DNA of 64,000 nt from Kosakonia cowanii JCM 10956 = DSM 18146 (GCF_001975225.1 NZ_CP019445.1:806001-870000); one strand, 5' to 3'; numbered from the stretch's first letter, positions 34,448-43,452 are shown. Notes: generated by a model not told the origin, from the letters alone. Translations and numbers: made by a program.

Positions 34448-35797
34448 TTAGATAGCCCAGCCGCCGGCATAAAACGCTACCAGCGCGATAGCGATCACCA
34501 CGGTGCCGATGTTCAGCTTGCGCCATTCACCCGATACCACGCGGCCAATCACCAGCGAAGCGAAGCCGATCATAATGCCGGTCACGATGTTACAGGTCAG
34601 CACGATAAACACGGCGGTAATGAGGCCCGACATGGCGTCAACGAAGTCGGCGAAGTCGATTTTCGCCACGTTGCTCAGCATCAGCAGGCCTACATACATC
34701 AGCGCTGGTGCGGTGGCGTACGCCGGCACCAGGTAGGAGAGCGGAGAGAGGAACAGGATCAGCATAAACAGCACGCCGACGGTGATCGCCGTCAGGCCGG
34801 TTTTGCCGCCCGCTGCGGTGCCCGCCGCCGATTCGATATAGACCGCAGCCGGCGCCGCGCCAACCAGACCAGAGAAGACGCTGCTCAGGGAGTCGGTGGT
34901 CAGCGCTTTGCCGCCATCGATAATCTGCCCATCTTTATCCAGCAGGTTCGCCTGCCCTGCGACCGCGCGGATGGTGCCGGTGGCGTCAAACACCGCCGTC
35001 ATCACCAGCGCCAGCACGCTTGGCAGCACCACCGGGTTGAGCGCGCCCATAATATCGAGGCTGCCGATCAGCGAGTTGCCTTTGTCATCGCTCAGGGATG
35101 GCATGGCGAAAATACCGGAGAAGTGCACGGTCGGGTCGAAAATCAGGCCGACAACGGAGATGCCGATAATGGTCAGCAGAATGCCGCCCGGCACTTTTAG
35201 CTTCTCCAGACCGATAATCACCGCCAGGCCAATCAGCGACATGATCACCGGGAAGCTGGCGAAGTGACCAAGGGCAACCGGCAGACCATCAATCGGATTT
35301 TTAACCACAAGGCCAACGCCGTTGGCGGCGATCAGCAGCAGAAACAGGCCGATACCAATACCGGTGCCGTGCGCAACGCCCTGCGGCAGGTTACGCAAAA
35401 TCCAGCTGCGAATGCCGGTGGCGGAGATAACGGTAAACAGCACACCCATCAGGAACACAGCGCCGAGTGCAACCGGGACGCTGATCTGCTGGCCCAGCAC
35501 CAGGCTGAACGCGGTAAAGGCGGTAAGTGAAATCGCACAGCCGATGGCCAGCGGCAGGTTGGCCCACAGCCCCATCACGATGGAGCCGACACCGGCGACC
35601 AGACAGGTGGCAACGAAGACGGCAGCCGGCGGGAAACCGGCTTTGCCCAGCATACCGGGCACCACGATGACGGAGTAAACCATCGCCAGGAAGGTGGTTA
35701 AACCGGCCACAATCTCCTGACGAACGGTGCTGCCACGGGCAGAAATTTTGAACAGTGCGTCAAGCGAACTGCCGGTACGCGCAGATGGCGTAGACAT
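34448..35797 (-). CDS. ghxP: Guanine/hypoxanthine permease
   Basis: 449 residues, identical in length to E. coli GhxP (YjcD). A NCS2-family AzgA-type purine transporter with about fourteen hydrophobic segments. Typical segments are [19 protein letters not shown] at helix 1, [22 protein letters not shown], and [37 protein letters not shown]. High-affinity proton-coupled uptake of guanine and hypoxanthine. Three PurR-box-like sequences lie within 265 bp upstream, consistent with the known purine repression of the E. coli gene. Ribosome-binding site CAGGGGATG upstream of the ATG. Confidence 0.97.
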   Translation of the reverse strand: MSTPSARTGSSLDALFKISARGSTVRQEIVAGLTTFLAMVYSVIVVPGMLGKAGFPPAAVFVATCLVAGVGSIVMGLWANLPLAIGCAISLTAFTAFSLVLGQQISVPVALGAVFLMGVLFTVISATGIRSWILRNLPQGVAHGTGIGIGLFLLLIAANGVGLVVKNPIDGLPVALGHFASFPVIMSLIGLAVIIGLEKLKVPGGILLTIIGISVVGLIFDPTVHFSGIFAMPSLSDDKGNSLIGSLDIMGALNPVVLPSVLALVMTAVFDATGTIRAVAGQANLLDKDGQIIDGGKALTTDSLSSVFSGLVGAAPAAVYIESAAGTAAGGKTGLTAITVGVLFMLILFLSPLSYLVPAYATAPALMYVGLLMLSNVAKIDFADFVDAMSGLITAVFIVLTCNIVTGIMIGFASLVIGRVVSGEWRKLNIGTVVIAIALVAFYAGGWAI

Positions 35798-35904
35798 AGA
35801 TACATCCCCTGAGAATTTTATTGTGCGTTGGCATGCGTGGTGGACAGTCCACTGCCGGTCAAACGTCTTCTCCCTGTGCTGCGTTGTGACAAGGGGTCAC
35901 AAAA

Positions 35905-35920
35905 AAGCAAACGTTTAACT
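35905..35920. promoter_or_regulatory. PurR box 1 upstream of ghxP
   Basis: AAGCAAACGTTTAACT keeps the CAAACGTTT core of the PurR consensus (ACGCAAACGTTTNCNT), 108 bp upstream of the ghxP start. The E. coli ghxP gene is a known PurR target. Confidence 0.8.
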
Positions 35921-35947
35921 CCGCGCATCCGACGGGTGGTCAAAAAA

Positions 35948-35963
35948 AGGCAAACGATTATCC
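35948..35963. promoter_or_regulatory. PurR-box-like site 2 upstream of ghxP
   Basis: AGGCAAACGATTATCC keeps GCAAACG and differs by one base in the central palindrome. It is 43 bp from box 1, centre to centre, which is about four helical turns. Confidence 0.6.
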
Positions 35964-36046
35964 AGCGTTTAGACGCCGCTTTTCAACCAAACTTTGCCGC
36001 TTTCTGTCAAATATCGCCGAAAGCGGCTAAGAACTGCCCGCCGGAT

Positions 36047-36062
36047 GCGCAAACGTTATCGT
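36047..36062. promoter_or_regulatory. PurR-box-like site 3 between ghxP and the GST gene
   Basis: GCGCAAACGTTATCGT keeps GCAAACGTT. It lies 250 bp upstream of ghxP and just beyond the 3' end of the GST gene, in a place where a remote second operator could support looping with box 1. Confidence 0.55.
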
Positions 36063-36096
36063 CGATGCGCAACTTTGCAACATTCTACGAACATTC

Positions 36097-36765
36097 TCAC
36101 TCGCCGGGCAGCGAGAAGGGGCCGCCCTGTTCAATGGCGCGTTTCCAGGTTGGCCGCATTTCAACGCGTTTCTTCCACGCCTGCAGATTGGGCAGATTCT
36201 CAATGCCGCCGCGCGACAGCAGGGCGAACACCGGGAAGCTCATCTGCACATCCGCCATGCTCAGTTCATCACCGGCAAACCACGGGCGGTGCGCCAGCTC
36301 CCCTTCAATAAAGCGCGCGTGGGTCTCCAGCTGCTTATTTAAAAAAGCATTCTCGATCCCTTTCCCGATAAGCTTGCCGACGCTGCGCACACCGAACGGC
36401 ACCGGCGGTTTGCCGAGTTGCCCTACCACCAGCTTCATTAATAGCAGCGGCATCAGCGAGCCTTCCGCGTAGTGCAGCCAGAAGCGGTAATCGATCTTCT
36501 GCTGTGCATCGTGCGGCTTGAAGCGCTGCTCCGTGTCGTAGGTCTCTTGCAGGTATTCGAGGATCGCCCCCGATTCGGCGAGGATAAAGCCGTTATCCTC
36601 CACCACCGGCGATTTTCCCAACGGGTGAATTTTTTTCAGCGCGTCCGGTGCCAGCATATTTTTCTGCCGCTCATAACGCACGATATTGTAGGGAACGCCC
36701 AACTCTTCCAGCGCCCAGAGGATGCGCTGCGAGCGCGATTTATTCAGATGGTGCACTGTAAGCAT
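36097..36765 (-). CDS. Glutathione S-transferase family protein
   Basis: 222 residues from the ATG at 36765 (GGGAGA five bases upstream; a five-codon extension is open). The thioredoxin-like N-domain has the substrate-contacting Ser/Arg in HHLNKSRSQRILWAL, the cis-proline segment LGKSPVVED, and EDNGFILAESGAILEYL (the Glu-Ser pair that holds glutathione). The all-helical C-domain contains FAGDELSMADVQMSFPV. Likely a cytosolic detoxification or reductase enzyme. A GST gene also sits beside soxR in Salmonella, as I recall; a link to oxidative stress is inference. Confidence 0.88.
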   Translation of the reverse strand: MLTVHHLNKSRSQRILWALEELGVPYNIVRYERQKNMLAPDALKKIHPLGKSPVVEDNGFILAESGAILEYLQETYDTEQRFKPHDAQQKIDYRFWLHYAEGSLMPLLLMKLVVGQLGKPPVPFGVRSVGKLIGKGIENAFLNKQLETHARFIEGELAHRPWFAGDELSMADVQMSFPVFALLSRGGIENLPNLQAWKKRVEMRPTWKRAIEQGGPFSLPGE

Positions 36766-36887
36766 GATTCTCTCCCGCATTTATATTCGTTTTAACTATA
36801 GAGAAGCGCGGGCAAAGCGCCGAAAAAATCATAATGAAAGCGCTTAAAAAACGAGCAGAGAGGCGATGAGCTTCTATACTTATTTTG

Positions 36888-37025
36888 TCAGCACAAACCG
36901 GAACCTTACTCGCTACACAAGGGGTGTTGATGTCGGGGGAAACCCTCCCGTTTCGATGCGGGATAGAGCGAAAGACAATGACCGGAAAACGACTAAAGCG
37001 CCCCAGCGGGCGCTTTAGTTTTTTT
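36888..37025 (+). ncRNA. sraL: Small RNA SraL (RyjA)
   Basis: The strand opposite soxR, just past its 3' end, holds a promoter-like TATACT at 36875-36880 and, about 138 bases later, a strong terminator, with no open frame between. The internal sequence (AACCGGAACCT near the 5' end, GTCGGGGGAAACCCTCC in the middle, GGGATAGAGCGAAAGACAA, and a final CTAAAGCGCCC hairpin) matches the E. coli/Salmonella SraL sRNA as I remember it, and so do the locus (next to soxR) and the length of about 140 nt. SraL is a sigma-S-dependent, Hfq-binding sRNA. The 5' end is estimated from the -10 box. Confidence 0.82.
36992..37025 (+). terminator. Terminator shared by SraL and soxR
   Basis: A perfect 12-bp stem ACTAAAGCGCCC / GGGCGCTTTAGT with a CAGC loop, followed by seven T residues on the plus strand. 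On the minus strand it begins 11 bp after the soxR stop and is followed by CGTTTTCC, so it may also end soxR transcripts. Confidence 0.93.
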
Positions 37026-37029
37026 AAGT

Positions 37030-37488
37030 TCACTCATCTTCCAGCAACCGCGCGCCAGGCCCCTGTTTGCCCAGCGTATCGCCAGGGTTGCGTAGCGGGC
37101 AGTCGCTGCGCGACAAGCAGCCGCAACCGATACAACCATCCAGTTCGTCGCGCAGAGCGACCAGCGTGTGGATACGTCTGTCCAGCTCTTCGCGCCACTG
37201 GGAAGAGAGCGCTTTCCACTCTTTTTTACTCAGCGTGTGCCCTTCCGGCAGCACGCCAAAGGCCTCGCCAATGGTCGCCAGCGGAATGCCGATACGCTGC
37301 GCGATTTTGATAATCGCCACATGGCGCAATACATCACGCTGATAACGCCGCTGATTACCGGCATTGCGCGAACTCTTTATCAGCCCTTTGCTTTCATAAA
37401 AGTGCAGCGTTGAGACGGCAACCCCGCTGCGCTTCGCCACTTCACCGGGGCTGAGAAGGGCTTTGATTCGCGGCGTTTTCTTTTCCAT
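37030..37488 (-). CDS. soxR: Redox-sensitive transcriptional activator SoxR
   Basis: 152 residues (E. coli 154). A MerR-family protein with the winged helix [27 protein letters not shown] at residues 11-37, a dimerisation helix, and the [2Fe-2S] cluster cysteines Cys119, Cys122, Cys124 and Cys130 in [13 protein letters not shown]. Oxidation or nitrosylation of the cluster turns SoxR into an activator of soxS. Divergent from soxS with the operator between them. Confidence 0.98.
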   Translation of the reverse strand: MEKKTPRIKALLSPGEVAKRSGVAVSTLHFYESKGLIKSSRNAGNQRRYQRDVLRHVAIIKIAQRIGIPLATIGEAFGVLPEGHTLSKKEWKALSSQWREELDRRIHTLVALRDELDGCIGCGCLSRSDCPLRNPGDTLGKQGPGARLLEDE

Positions 37489-37496
37489 AAAACCTC

Positions 37497-37527
37497 TTTA
37501 CCTCAAGTTAACTTGAGGAATTATACT
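37497..37527 (+). promoter_or_regulatory. soxS promoter with SoxR operator
   Basis: The perfect palindrome CCTCAAGTTAACTTGAGG (37501-37518) lies between a -35 element TTTACC (37497-37502) and a -10 element TATACT (37522-37527). The spacer is 19 bp, the overlong spacing that MerR-type activators correct by DNA distortion. This is the canonical SoxR-controlled soxS promoter. Confidence 0.96.
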
Positions 37528-37568
37528 CGCCCGCAGACAAAACGACGAATCGGGAAAGAGGAAGCTTT

Positions 37569-37892
37569 ATGTCCCATCAGCAGATTATTCAGACCTTGAT
37601 TGAATGGATTGATGAACATATCGACCAACCAATGAACATTGATGTTGTCGCCAGAAAGTCAGGCTATTCAAAGTGGTACTTGCAGAGGATGTTCCGCACG
37701 GTGATGCATCAAACGCTTGGGGAGTACATTCGCCAGCGCCGTCTGCTGCTGGCCGCCGAAGCGCTGCGCACCACTAAACGGCCGATTTTTGATATTGCGA
37801 TGGATTTGGGTTACGTCTCGCAGCAAACTTTTTCGCGCGTCTTCCGCCGCGAGTTTGATCGTACGCCAAGCGACTATCGCCACCAGGCGTAA
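37569..37892 (+). CDS. soxS: Superoxide response transcriptional regulator SoxS
   Basis: 107 residues, the E. coli length. A stand-alone AraC/XylS DNA-binding domain with two helix-turn-helix units: IDVVARKSGYSKWYLQRMFRT at 24-44 and IFDIAMDLGYVSQQTFSRVFRREF at about 74-97, then DRTPSDYRH. It activates the superoxide/nitric oxide regulon. Ribosome-binding site GAGGAAG seven bases upstream. Its stop codon lies one base from that of the convergent pdeC, so transcripts must overlap or end inside each other's genes. Confidence 0.98.
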   Translation: MSHQQIIQTLIEWIDEHIDQPMNIDVVARKSGYSKWYLQRMFRTVMHQTLGEYIRQRRLLLAAEALRTTKRPIFDIAMDLGYVSQQTFSRVFRREFDRTPSDYRHQA

Positions 37893-37893
37893 C

Positions 37894-39465
37894 TCACTTT
37901 AGCGAAGGCGGCTGCTGCACCCAGCGTTTAAACTCCTGCGGCGGCAGCGCTTTCGCAAAGTGCCACCCCTGGCAAAACTGCACGCCGCGCTTAAGCAGCC
38001 AGGCGACCTGCTCTGCCGTCTCCACCCCTTCCGCAATGATCTTCAGCCGCAAGCTCTGCGCCATATCAATAATATGTTCCGCAATTAAGTGGCTGGTGCT
38101 GTTAGTGGAGAGCGTGTCGATAAAGGATTTGTCGATCTTCAGGATATCGACGTTCAGCGAGTAGAGGTTGTGCAGGTTGGAGTAGCCGGTGCCGAAATCA
38201 TCGATCGCCACTTCATACCCCGCCTGGCGAAACGCCTGGATCACCGGCGTGGTTTTTGGCACATCGATAAAGCCACGCTCGGTCACTTCAATTTTGATCT
38301 GCTCGGCGCGCACCGCATAGTCGCGCGCTTTGTTGGCAATCAGCGAAATTAAGCGCGACGAGTGGAAGTCAGAGGCCGACAGGTTGATGGAAATATAGAG
38401 ATTCGGCACCACCGCCAGAAAATCCCCTAAATCATTGAATACCTCATCGACGACATAATCCGTCACGCGCTCAATCATGCCCTCTTTTTCCGCCAGCGGA
38501 ATAAACTCCGTCGGGCTCATCACCTGACCGTTAAAACCCGGCCAGCGCAATAGCGCCTCGGCGCCAACGCAGGTACCGTTTTTAATATCAATAATAGGTT
38601 GGTAATGAAGGCGAAGCTGACGACGGGTTAAAGCGCGGTGGAGCCTGCGGCGTGGGGAGGTAATTTCCCGCCGTGTTCGCGTCCAGATAAAAAAGATCAG
38701 CGCACTACAGACCATCCCTAACGGCAGCGTAAAGACCGCCTGCCGGTAAAGGGAGTGGAAATAGTTTTCGCGCGACGTCGAAACAATAATGGCGATAGGC
38801 CGTGAGGGTGCATACGCAATGGTATAGAAGCGATCGCCCAGTAAGAAAGAGCTATCCTGGCGGTGGATTAGCGATGCAAAGGTCTTCAGGCGCGCGTTCT
38901 TACTGAGCGAGAAAAAGCCGCCGGAGCGCGTATCGTAAACGCCATACGCTAAACGCGGATCGTCTGATGTCACATCGCTATAGGTCAGCGGGTTAATCAC
39001 CGCGACATAATTTCCCCGCTGCACGTAGACCATTTTATAGCCAGCATAAAAAGGGGTGTCGCGATAGTAATAGAGCGCCGTGCCATGCTTCCCTTCATAA
39101 TCCGCTGGTGAAATAGCATACGATTGCGCGGGGGTAACGGCGCTGGAACATAAAAAGTGGTTGCCCTGGGCATAAATAAGATCGGCGACATACTGGCTGC
39201 CATGAACAATATTAAGCATCACGTCGCGATGTTGCGGCGTACACGGCGTGCCGCGATAGTTTTCTGCCGCGCGGCGTACGCTATCTGCCTGCTGGATAAC
39301 AAGATCGGTTTTATTCAGCGCCTGGCGGGCAAATGCGCGCAGGTGCGTGCGCGTCTCTTTTACGGCATGGATATGCGCAACCCATAGCGAGATCATTACC
39401 GGGATAAGAACCACCAGTATCATTCCGCTAATTCTGAGCATTTTATGAGGCACACTGAGCTTCAT
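37894..39465 (-). CDS. pdeC: Cyclic-di-GMP phosphodiesterase with CSS redox-sensor domain
   Basis: 523 residues (E. coli PdeC/YjcC 528). An N-terminal helix is followed by a periplasmic CSS domain with the motif FLCSSAVTPAQ (about 102-112) and a second helix near 240. The cytoplasmic EAL domain has GAEALLRWPG, EFIPLAEKEGMIE, YISINLSASDF, IAIDDFGTGYSNL-like (here VAIDDFGTGYSNLH) and AEGVETAEQ, so all metal and catalytic positions appear intact. It degrades c-di-GMP; in E. coli the CSS domain senses the periplasmic disulfide state. Start at 39465; next to soxS as in E. coli. Confidence 0.96.
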   Translation of the reverse strand: MKLSVPHKMLRISGMILVVLIPVMISLWVAHIHAVKETRTHLRAFARQALNKTDLVIQQADSVRRAAENYRGTPCTPQHRDVMLNIVHGSQYVADLIYAQGNHFLCSSAVTPAQSYAISPADYEGKHGTALYYYRDTPFYAGYKMVYVQRGNYVAVINPLTYSDVTSDDPRLAYGVYDTRSGGFFSLSKNARLKTFASLIHRQDSSFLLGDRFYTIAYAPSRPIAIIVSTSRENYFHSLYRQAVFTLPLGMVCSALIFFIWTRTRREITSPRRRLHRALTRRQLRLHYQPIIDIKNGTCVGAEALLRWPGFNGQVMSPTEFIPLAEKEGMIERVTDYVVDEVFNDLGDFLAVVPNLYISINLSASDFHSSRLISLIANKARDYAVRAEQIKIEVTERGFIDVPKTTPVIQAFRQAGYEVAIDDFGTGYSNLHNLYSLNVDILKIDKSFIDTLSTNSTSHLIAEHIIDMAQSLRLKIIAEGVETAEQVAWLLKRGVQFCQGWHFAKALPPQEFKRWVQQPPSLK

Positions 39466-40243
39466 GTCCGCCGAAATCCATGCATTTTATGTGCCTTTTA
39501 TATTGTTGGGCAGGAGGCTTTTAGAAACAGGTGATTACGTTGCATCAAACCCTGATCATTAGCAACTGACTTTTCTCTTCCGGATCCTGATATTTAACGA
39601 TGCTGAGAATATTCCACCGTAAGGCAAACTAAAAGTGTGCCCCTGGTTTTATATTTAACTAAATATTTCGTCCTGCCGTTCCCTAAGGCGAAACGACCGG
39701 GAATAAGAGGGAGTGACCATATAGGTAATAGAGTGCCGACATTGGCTATTTTTCACTCAAATATCCGGCTAAAAGTAGCCATAGCATAAACCGGTGCTTA
39801 ATAGTTAAGTCATAATGTACTCACGCTTAATAATATAAGCAGGCTTAATTATCTGGCGAAAAACAGGGCAATTTATAAGGTGGCGCGTTTCCACAATCAG
39901 AACATCCTCATGACCACGGTTATCGCGATTTTGTCGTTTTATTGCTGCGCTTATGTAAAATTTATTTTTTATTTCCCGGCAAGAGTAAGTTAAATAAAAA
40001 TATTCAATGTGCGCGATCTCACCCGGCGACGATAATGTTGCGACCCGCTTTTTGCCGACTTAAAAAACTAAAAAAGCTCTCTTTTTGTACTGGTGAATAA
40101 AACAGCAAATGTGATAGAGTTCACAAATTCCGTGTATGCGGAACCCCACTTTTACATTGTTGTGTTAACCCGACGGACAACTGCTTTCGCGCGCTGCGCA
40201 GGCCTTTGCTCGCCAGGTGTTTGATTCTCCTGAGGATAGTAAG
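39466..40243. other. 778-bp intergenic region between divergent pdeC and yjcB
   Basis: AT-rich, with no frame I can support on either strand. It must carry the pdeC and yjcB promoters. The only specific element I recognise is the CRP site at 40110-40125. Length and composition would also suit H-NS binding, which is inference. Confidence 0.6.
40110..40125. promoter_or_regulatory. Consensus CRP site upstream of yjcB
   Basis: TGTGATAGAGTTCACA has both TGTGA and TCACA arms with the six-base spacer of the cAMP-CRP consensus and a favourable flank (AAA before, AAT after). Its centre is 126 bp upstream of the yjcB start, so it could activate a yjcB promoter, or repress/activate something on the other strand. 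Confidence 0.75.
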
Positions 40244-40525
40244 ATGGCAACCCTTACCACCAGCGTGGTGCTGTTCCGCTGGCAGTTATTGAGCGCACTT
40301 TTAATGTTTATGGCCAGTACGCTGAACATTCGTTTTCGCCGTTCAGATTACTTTGGGCTTGCGGTGATCAGCAGCGGCATGGGGCTGGCAGCCGCCTGCT
40401 GGTTTGCCACCGGCCTGCTTGGCCTGTCGGTGATGGATTTCGCCAAAATCTGGCAACACTTTGCGTCGGTGTGGGAAGAGATGACCCGCAACGCACCGCC
40501 AGAGTGGCCGATGGTGATGACCTGA
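40244..40525 (+). CDS. yjcB: YjcB family small inner membrane protein
   Basis: 93 residues from the ATG at 40244 (TGAGGA eight bases upstream), matching E. coli YjcB in length and sequence (MATLTTSVVLFRWQLLSALLMFMASTLNIRFRRSDY). A nine-codon upstream extension is open but unsupported. Two transmembrane helices (about 7-27 and 40-62) flank a basic loop. Function unknown; in E. coli the gene lies between pdeC and ssb. Here it marks the left edge of an inserted accessory block. Confidence 0.92.
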   Translation: MATLTTSVVLFRWQLLSALLMFMASTLNIRFRRSDYFGLAVISSGMGLAAACWFATGLLGLSVMDFAKIWQHFASVWEEMTRNAPPEWPMVMT

Positions 40526-40561
40526 TAAGCAGCCGGCCCGGATGATCCCCCCAGCAAAGCG

Positions 40562-41383
40562 CTATTTCCCCAGCTTTGACAGCATCTCCGGGCGCATAAA
40601 TTTCTGAATAACCAGCATAAAGAGCACCGACGGCACTAACAGGATCAGCGCGGTAATCGACGAGATCTGATAATTCCCGGACATGCTGGCGGTATAGAGC
40701 AGGATCGGCAAGGTGGTGATATCCGGCGCGCCGACAAAAAAGGTGGCGGTGAACTCATCCAGCGACTCCAGAAAGACGAAGATACTCGCCGCAATCAACC
40801 CTGGCGCCGCCTGCGGCAGAGTAATGTGGAAAAAGGTATAGAGCGGCCCGGCACCCAGATTGCGCGATGCCCTCGCCAGCAGCGGATCGAGTGACGAAAA
40901 CGCCGCAACGCTGATCCAGATTGAGTAGATCAACCCATGCACGCTGTGCACCAGCACCACCCCGGCAATCGTGCCGTTTAATCCCCACTGATAAAAAAGC
41001 CGCGCCACATTCATATAGACCGTTAAATTCGGAAAGGCCTGCGGAATCAAAAAGAGCAGCATAAAGAAGGCGCGCCACGGCATTCCTCGCTGCGCAAGCG
41101 CGTAACCCGCCGGCACCGAAATCAGCAGACAGACCAGCACCGACAGCAGCGCAATCAGCACGCTTACCCCCAGTGAACCGGAGATGTCGCTATAGGGGCT
41201 AAATACCTGGTTCCAGTACTTCAGACCCCACTGGCTCGGCAGCGCATGGGGGAAAAACCAGCTCTCCGCCACCGTCCAGATCAGTAAATTAAGCAGCGGG
41301 CCAAACAGCGCCAGCACCAGGAAGGTGAGCAGCAGCGTTTGTAAAAGAAAGCTGCCGCGAATTTTTTGCCGTAACCTGTTCAT
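40562..41383 (-). CDS. ABC importer permease subunit 2 (PotC/PhnV type)
   Basis: 273 residues from the ATG at 41383, which overlaps the stop of the preceding permease gene as ATGA and has GGGGAGC upstream. Six membrane helices. The EAA loop that docks on the ATPase reads LARASRNLGAGPLYTFFHITLPQAAPG (about 165-190), and the preceding segment LIYSIWISVAAFSSLD is typical of spermidine/Fe3+/phosphonate-type permeases. Last gene of the ATPase/binding-protein/permease/permease operon. Substrate unknown. Confidence 0.88.
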   Translation of the reverse strand: MNRLRQKIRGSFLLQTLLLTFLVLALFGPLLNLLIWTVAESWFFPHALPSQWGLKYWNQVFSPYSDISGSLGVSVLIALLSVLVCLLISVPAGYALAQRGMPWRAFFMLLFLIPQAFPNLTVYMNVARLFYQWGLNGTIAGVVLVHSVHGLIYSIWISVAAFSSLDPLLARASRNLGAGPLYTFFHITLPQAAPGLIAASIFVFLESLDEFTATFFVGAPDITTLPILLYTASMSGNYQISSITALILLVPSVLFMLVIQKFMRPEMLSKLGK

Positions 41384-42213
41384 GCCTGCTCCCCTTTTGC
41401 CCGCAGCGTATGGCGTAAATAGAACCACGACAGCGCGGCGCAAATCAGATAAGAGATCACGCCCATCGCGTTGGCGACCGGGTAATCACCGTACGAGTTG
41501 ACGCGAAAAGCCATATCCACCGTCATCATGGTCGGCGTGCCGGTGCCAATCATCAACGGTACCGAAAGTACCGACATCATCGTCACGGTCGAGAGCACCA
41601 TCGCCACGCCGATAGTCGGTAAAACCTGCGGCAAAATAATGTCCAACAGGATACGAACGCGCGACGCGCCGAGGTTTTGAGCTGCCAGAATATGGCTGCG
41701 ATCGACCGCCGCCATCGCCCCGCAAATCAGCAGGGTTGAGAAGGCCATCTGTTTCCAGACGAAAGTAATAATGATCCCGCTCCAGCCGAGCAGCGAGGTG
41801 GTCTCTGTCGGCGTTAACAGCCCGGCGGCCACCAGCGCATTGTTCATCAGACCGTTTTTCGCCAGAAAGGTACGCATCATCTGCGCCGTAACGATAAAGG
41901 GAATAAAGAGCGGCAGGCGGTAGAGAAAAGCGAGCGCCCGGACAATACCCTGCCAGGGTGAGAGCACGATGATGGCGGAAATCGTTATCGACAGCAGTGC
42001 GAGGATCGCCAGCGACACCAGCACAATGATCACCGTAAACAGGATATCGCTGGAGTAGAGCGAGAACATCTTCGCAAAGTGCGCCAGCGTTAACGCATGG
42101 GTCTCGTCGGTAAAAGCCGAGATCAGCGAATAGCCGAGCGGCCAGAGAAACAAAACCGCGATGGTCAGCGTTGCCGGGCCAACCAGCAAAAGGGATTTCA
42201 TCGTATGTCGCAT
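41380..42213 (-). CDS. ABC importer permease subunit 1 (PotB/PhnU type)
   Basis: 277 residues from the ATG at 42213 (AGG nine bases upstream). Six membrane helices. EAA loop: LAAQNLGASRVRILLDIILPQVLPTIG around residue 180. The N-terminal half carries the usual PLFIPFIVTAQMMRTFL periplasmic-gate segment. Inner-membrane channel partner of the downstream permease, 56 bp after the binding-protein gene. Substrate unknown. Confidence 0.88.
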   Translation of the reverse strand: MRHTMKSLLLVGPATLTIAVLFLWPLGYSLISAFTDETHALTLAHFAKMFSLYSSDILFTVIIVLVSLAILALLSITISAIIVLSPWQGIVRALAFLYRLPLFIPFIVTAQMMRTFLAKNGLMNNALVAAGLLTPTETTSLLGWSGIIITFVWKQMAFSTLLICGAMAAVDRSHILAAQNLGASRVRILLDIILPQVLPTIGVAMVLSTVTMMSVLSVPLMIGTGTPTMMTVDMAFRVNSYGDYPVANAMGVISYLICAALSWFYLRHTLRAKGEQA

Positions 42214-42269
42214 GGTAAACCTGAATAGTCACAAAAACGCCCGGATCGGCGATCCGGGCATGGGGTTAA

Positions 42270-43418
42270 TCAGTTCGATACCTGACGCTCGTAGCCCTCT
42301 TTGATATCGGTAAAGTACTGATTAATGGGGAAGCTTTTACCGTAGCGGCTCAGCGTTTTCGGTGAGATCTCGGCGAACAGTTTCTGCCAGGTCGCCGCGT
42401 CCAGCTTCTCTTTGACATATTTCGCGTCAATGCCCGGATACCAGTTGAACTGCTTCACAATTCCCTGCGCCTGCACCTCCGGGCTGGTCGCCAGCGCGAT
42501 AAACTCCTGCGCCAGTTTGGCCTGTGCGGCATGTGCCGGTACCACGTAGTACATCGGCTGGCCCGGCATGCCCGGCGCGATTAACGTCAGTTTGATGGAG
42601 GGCGGCAGCTTGCCCTGATCCCGCCAGCTGTAGAACATATCGACCCATACTGGCCCCATGGCGATCTCGCCCCGGCTCAGCATATCGAGTGTGCCGGCGT
42701 TGCCCGGTGTGAAGGTGACGTTCTGGTTGAACGCTTTCAGTTTGGCGAAGGCCTGATCCCAACTCTTTTCAACGCTTTTATCGTAGGGTTGCGCCGACAA
42801 GCGCGCGGCATCGGTGCCGTAGGCGTAGATCCAACCGACCACAAAACTGACGCCGGACATGCCGTTTTTAATGCCGTTATAGCCAAATGCCTTCGGGTTT
42901 TTCGCCGACCACTGCACCAGCTCGTCATAGGATTTCGGCGGTGTGCTCACCAGATCGCTGTTATAGGCAATCGCCGTCTGGCTAAGGAACATCGGCATCA
43001 CATAGCCATCAACATTGACGCCCAGCGCATTTTTCGCGTTATCGGCGCTGACCAGCGAACCGGTATTAATGGCTGCGCGATACTTATCCAGCAACCCCTT
43101 CTCTACCAGCTGACCGCCGACCGCCTGATGCACAACGGCAACGTCGATATCCCAGCTTTTCGCCCCACTCGCCTGCTGTGCGCTCAGCTTTTCGAGGATT
43201 TTGTTCGACCCGGCATCGCCAGGTCCGGTGCCGACAACCTGCACTTTTACCCCAGGATGCGCGGCTTCAAACTTCGGCCCAAGCCACGTTTTTACGTAAT
43301 CCACCATATTCTGATCGCCTGCCGTTGCCACATTGAGCACCGTTTCAGCTTGTGCGCCCTGCGCGACAGCGCCCAGACCGAGCGCGGCGATAACCGCCAG
43401 TTTCGTTGTTACGGACAT
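42270..43418 (-). CDS. ABC importer periplasmic solute-binding protein (family 1)
   Basis: 382 residues with a clear Sec signal peptide (basic N-terminus, hydrophobic core, cleavage after AQA24, mature ETVLNVATAGDQ). The fold-typical DIDVAVVHQAVGGQLVEKGLLD and GGI-like mid-region (GEIAMGPVWVDMFYSWRDQ) resemble the YnjB/PhnS/AfuA/PotD group of the periplasmic binding protein cluster that carries phosphonates, sugar phosphates, iron or polyamines. It captures the ligand for the flanking permeases. Lies between the ATPase gene and the two permease genes. Ligand not determinable by eye. Confidence 0.85.
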   Translation of the reverse strand: MSVTTKLAVIAALGLGAVAQGAQAETVLNVATAGDQNMVDYVKTWLGPKFEAAHPGVKVQVVGTGPGDAGSNKILEKLSAQQASGAKSWDIDVAVVHQAVGGQLVEKGLLDKYRAAINTGSLVSADNAKNALGVNVDGYVMPMFLSQTAIAYNSDLVSTPPKSYDELVQWSAKNPKAFGYNGIKNGMSGVSFVVGWIYAYGTDAARLSAQPYDKSVEKSWDQAFAKLKAFNQNVTFTPGNAGTLDMLSRGEIAMGPVWVDMFYSWRDQGKLPPSIKLTLIAPGMPGQPMYYVVPAHAAQAKLAQEFIALATSPEVQAQGIVKQFNWYPGIDAKYVKEKLDAATWQKLFAEISPKTLSRYGKSFPINQYFTDIKEGYERQVSN

Positions 43419-43452
43419 GTTTTTCCCCTAAAAGAAGACCTGTTGGTTGGCA

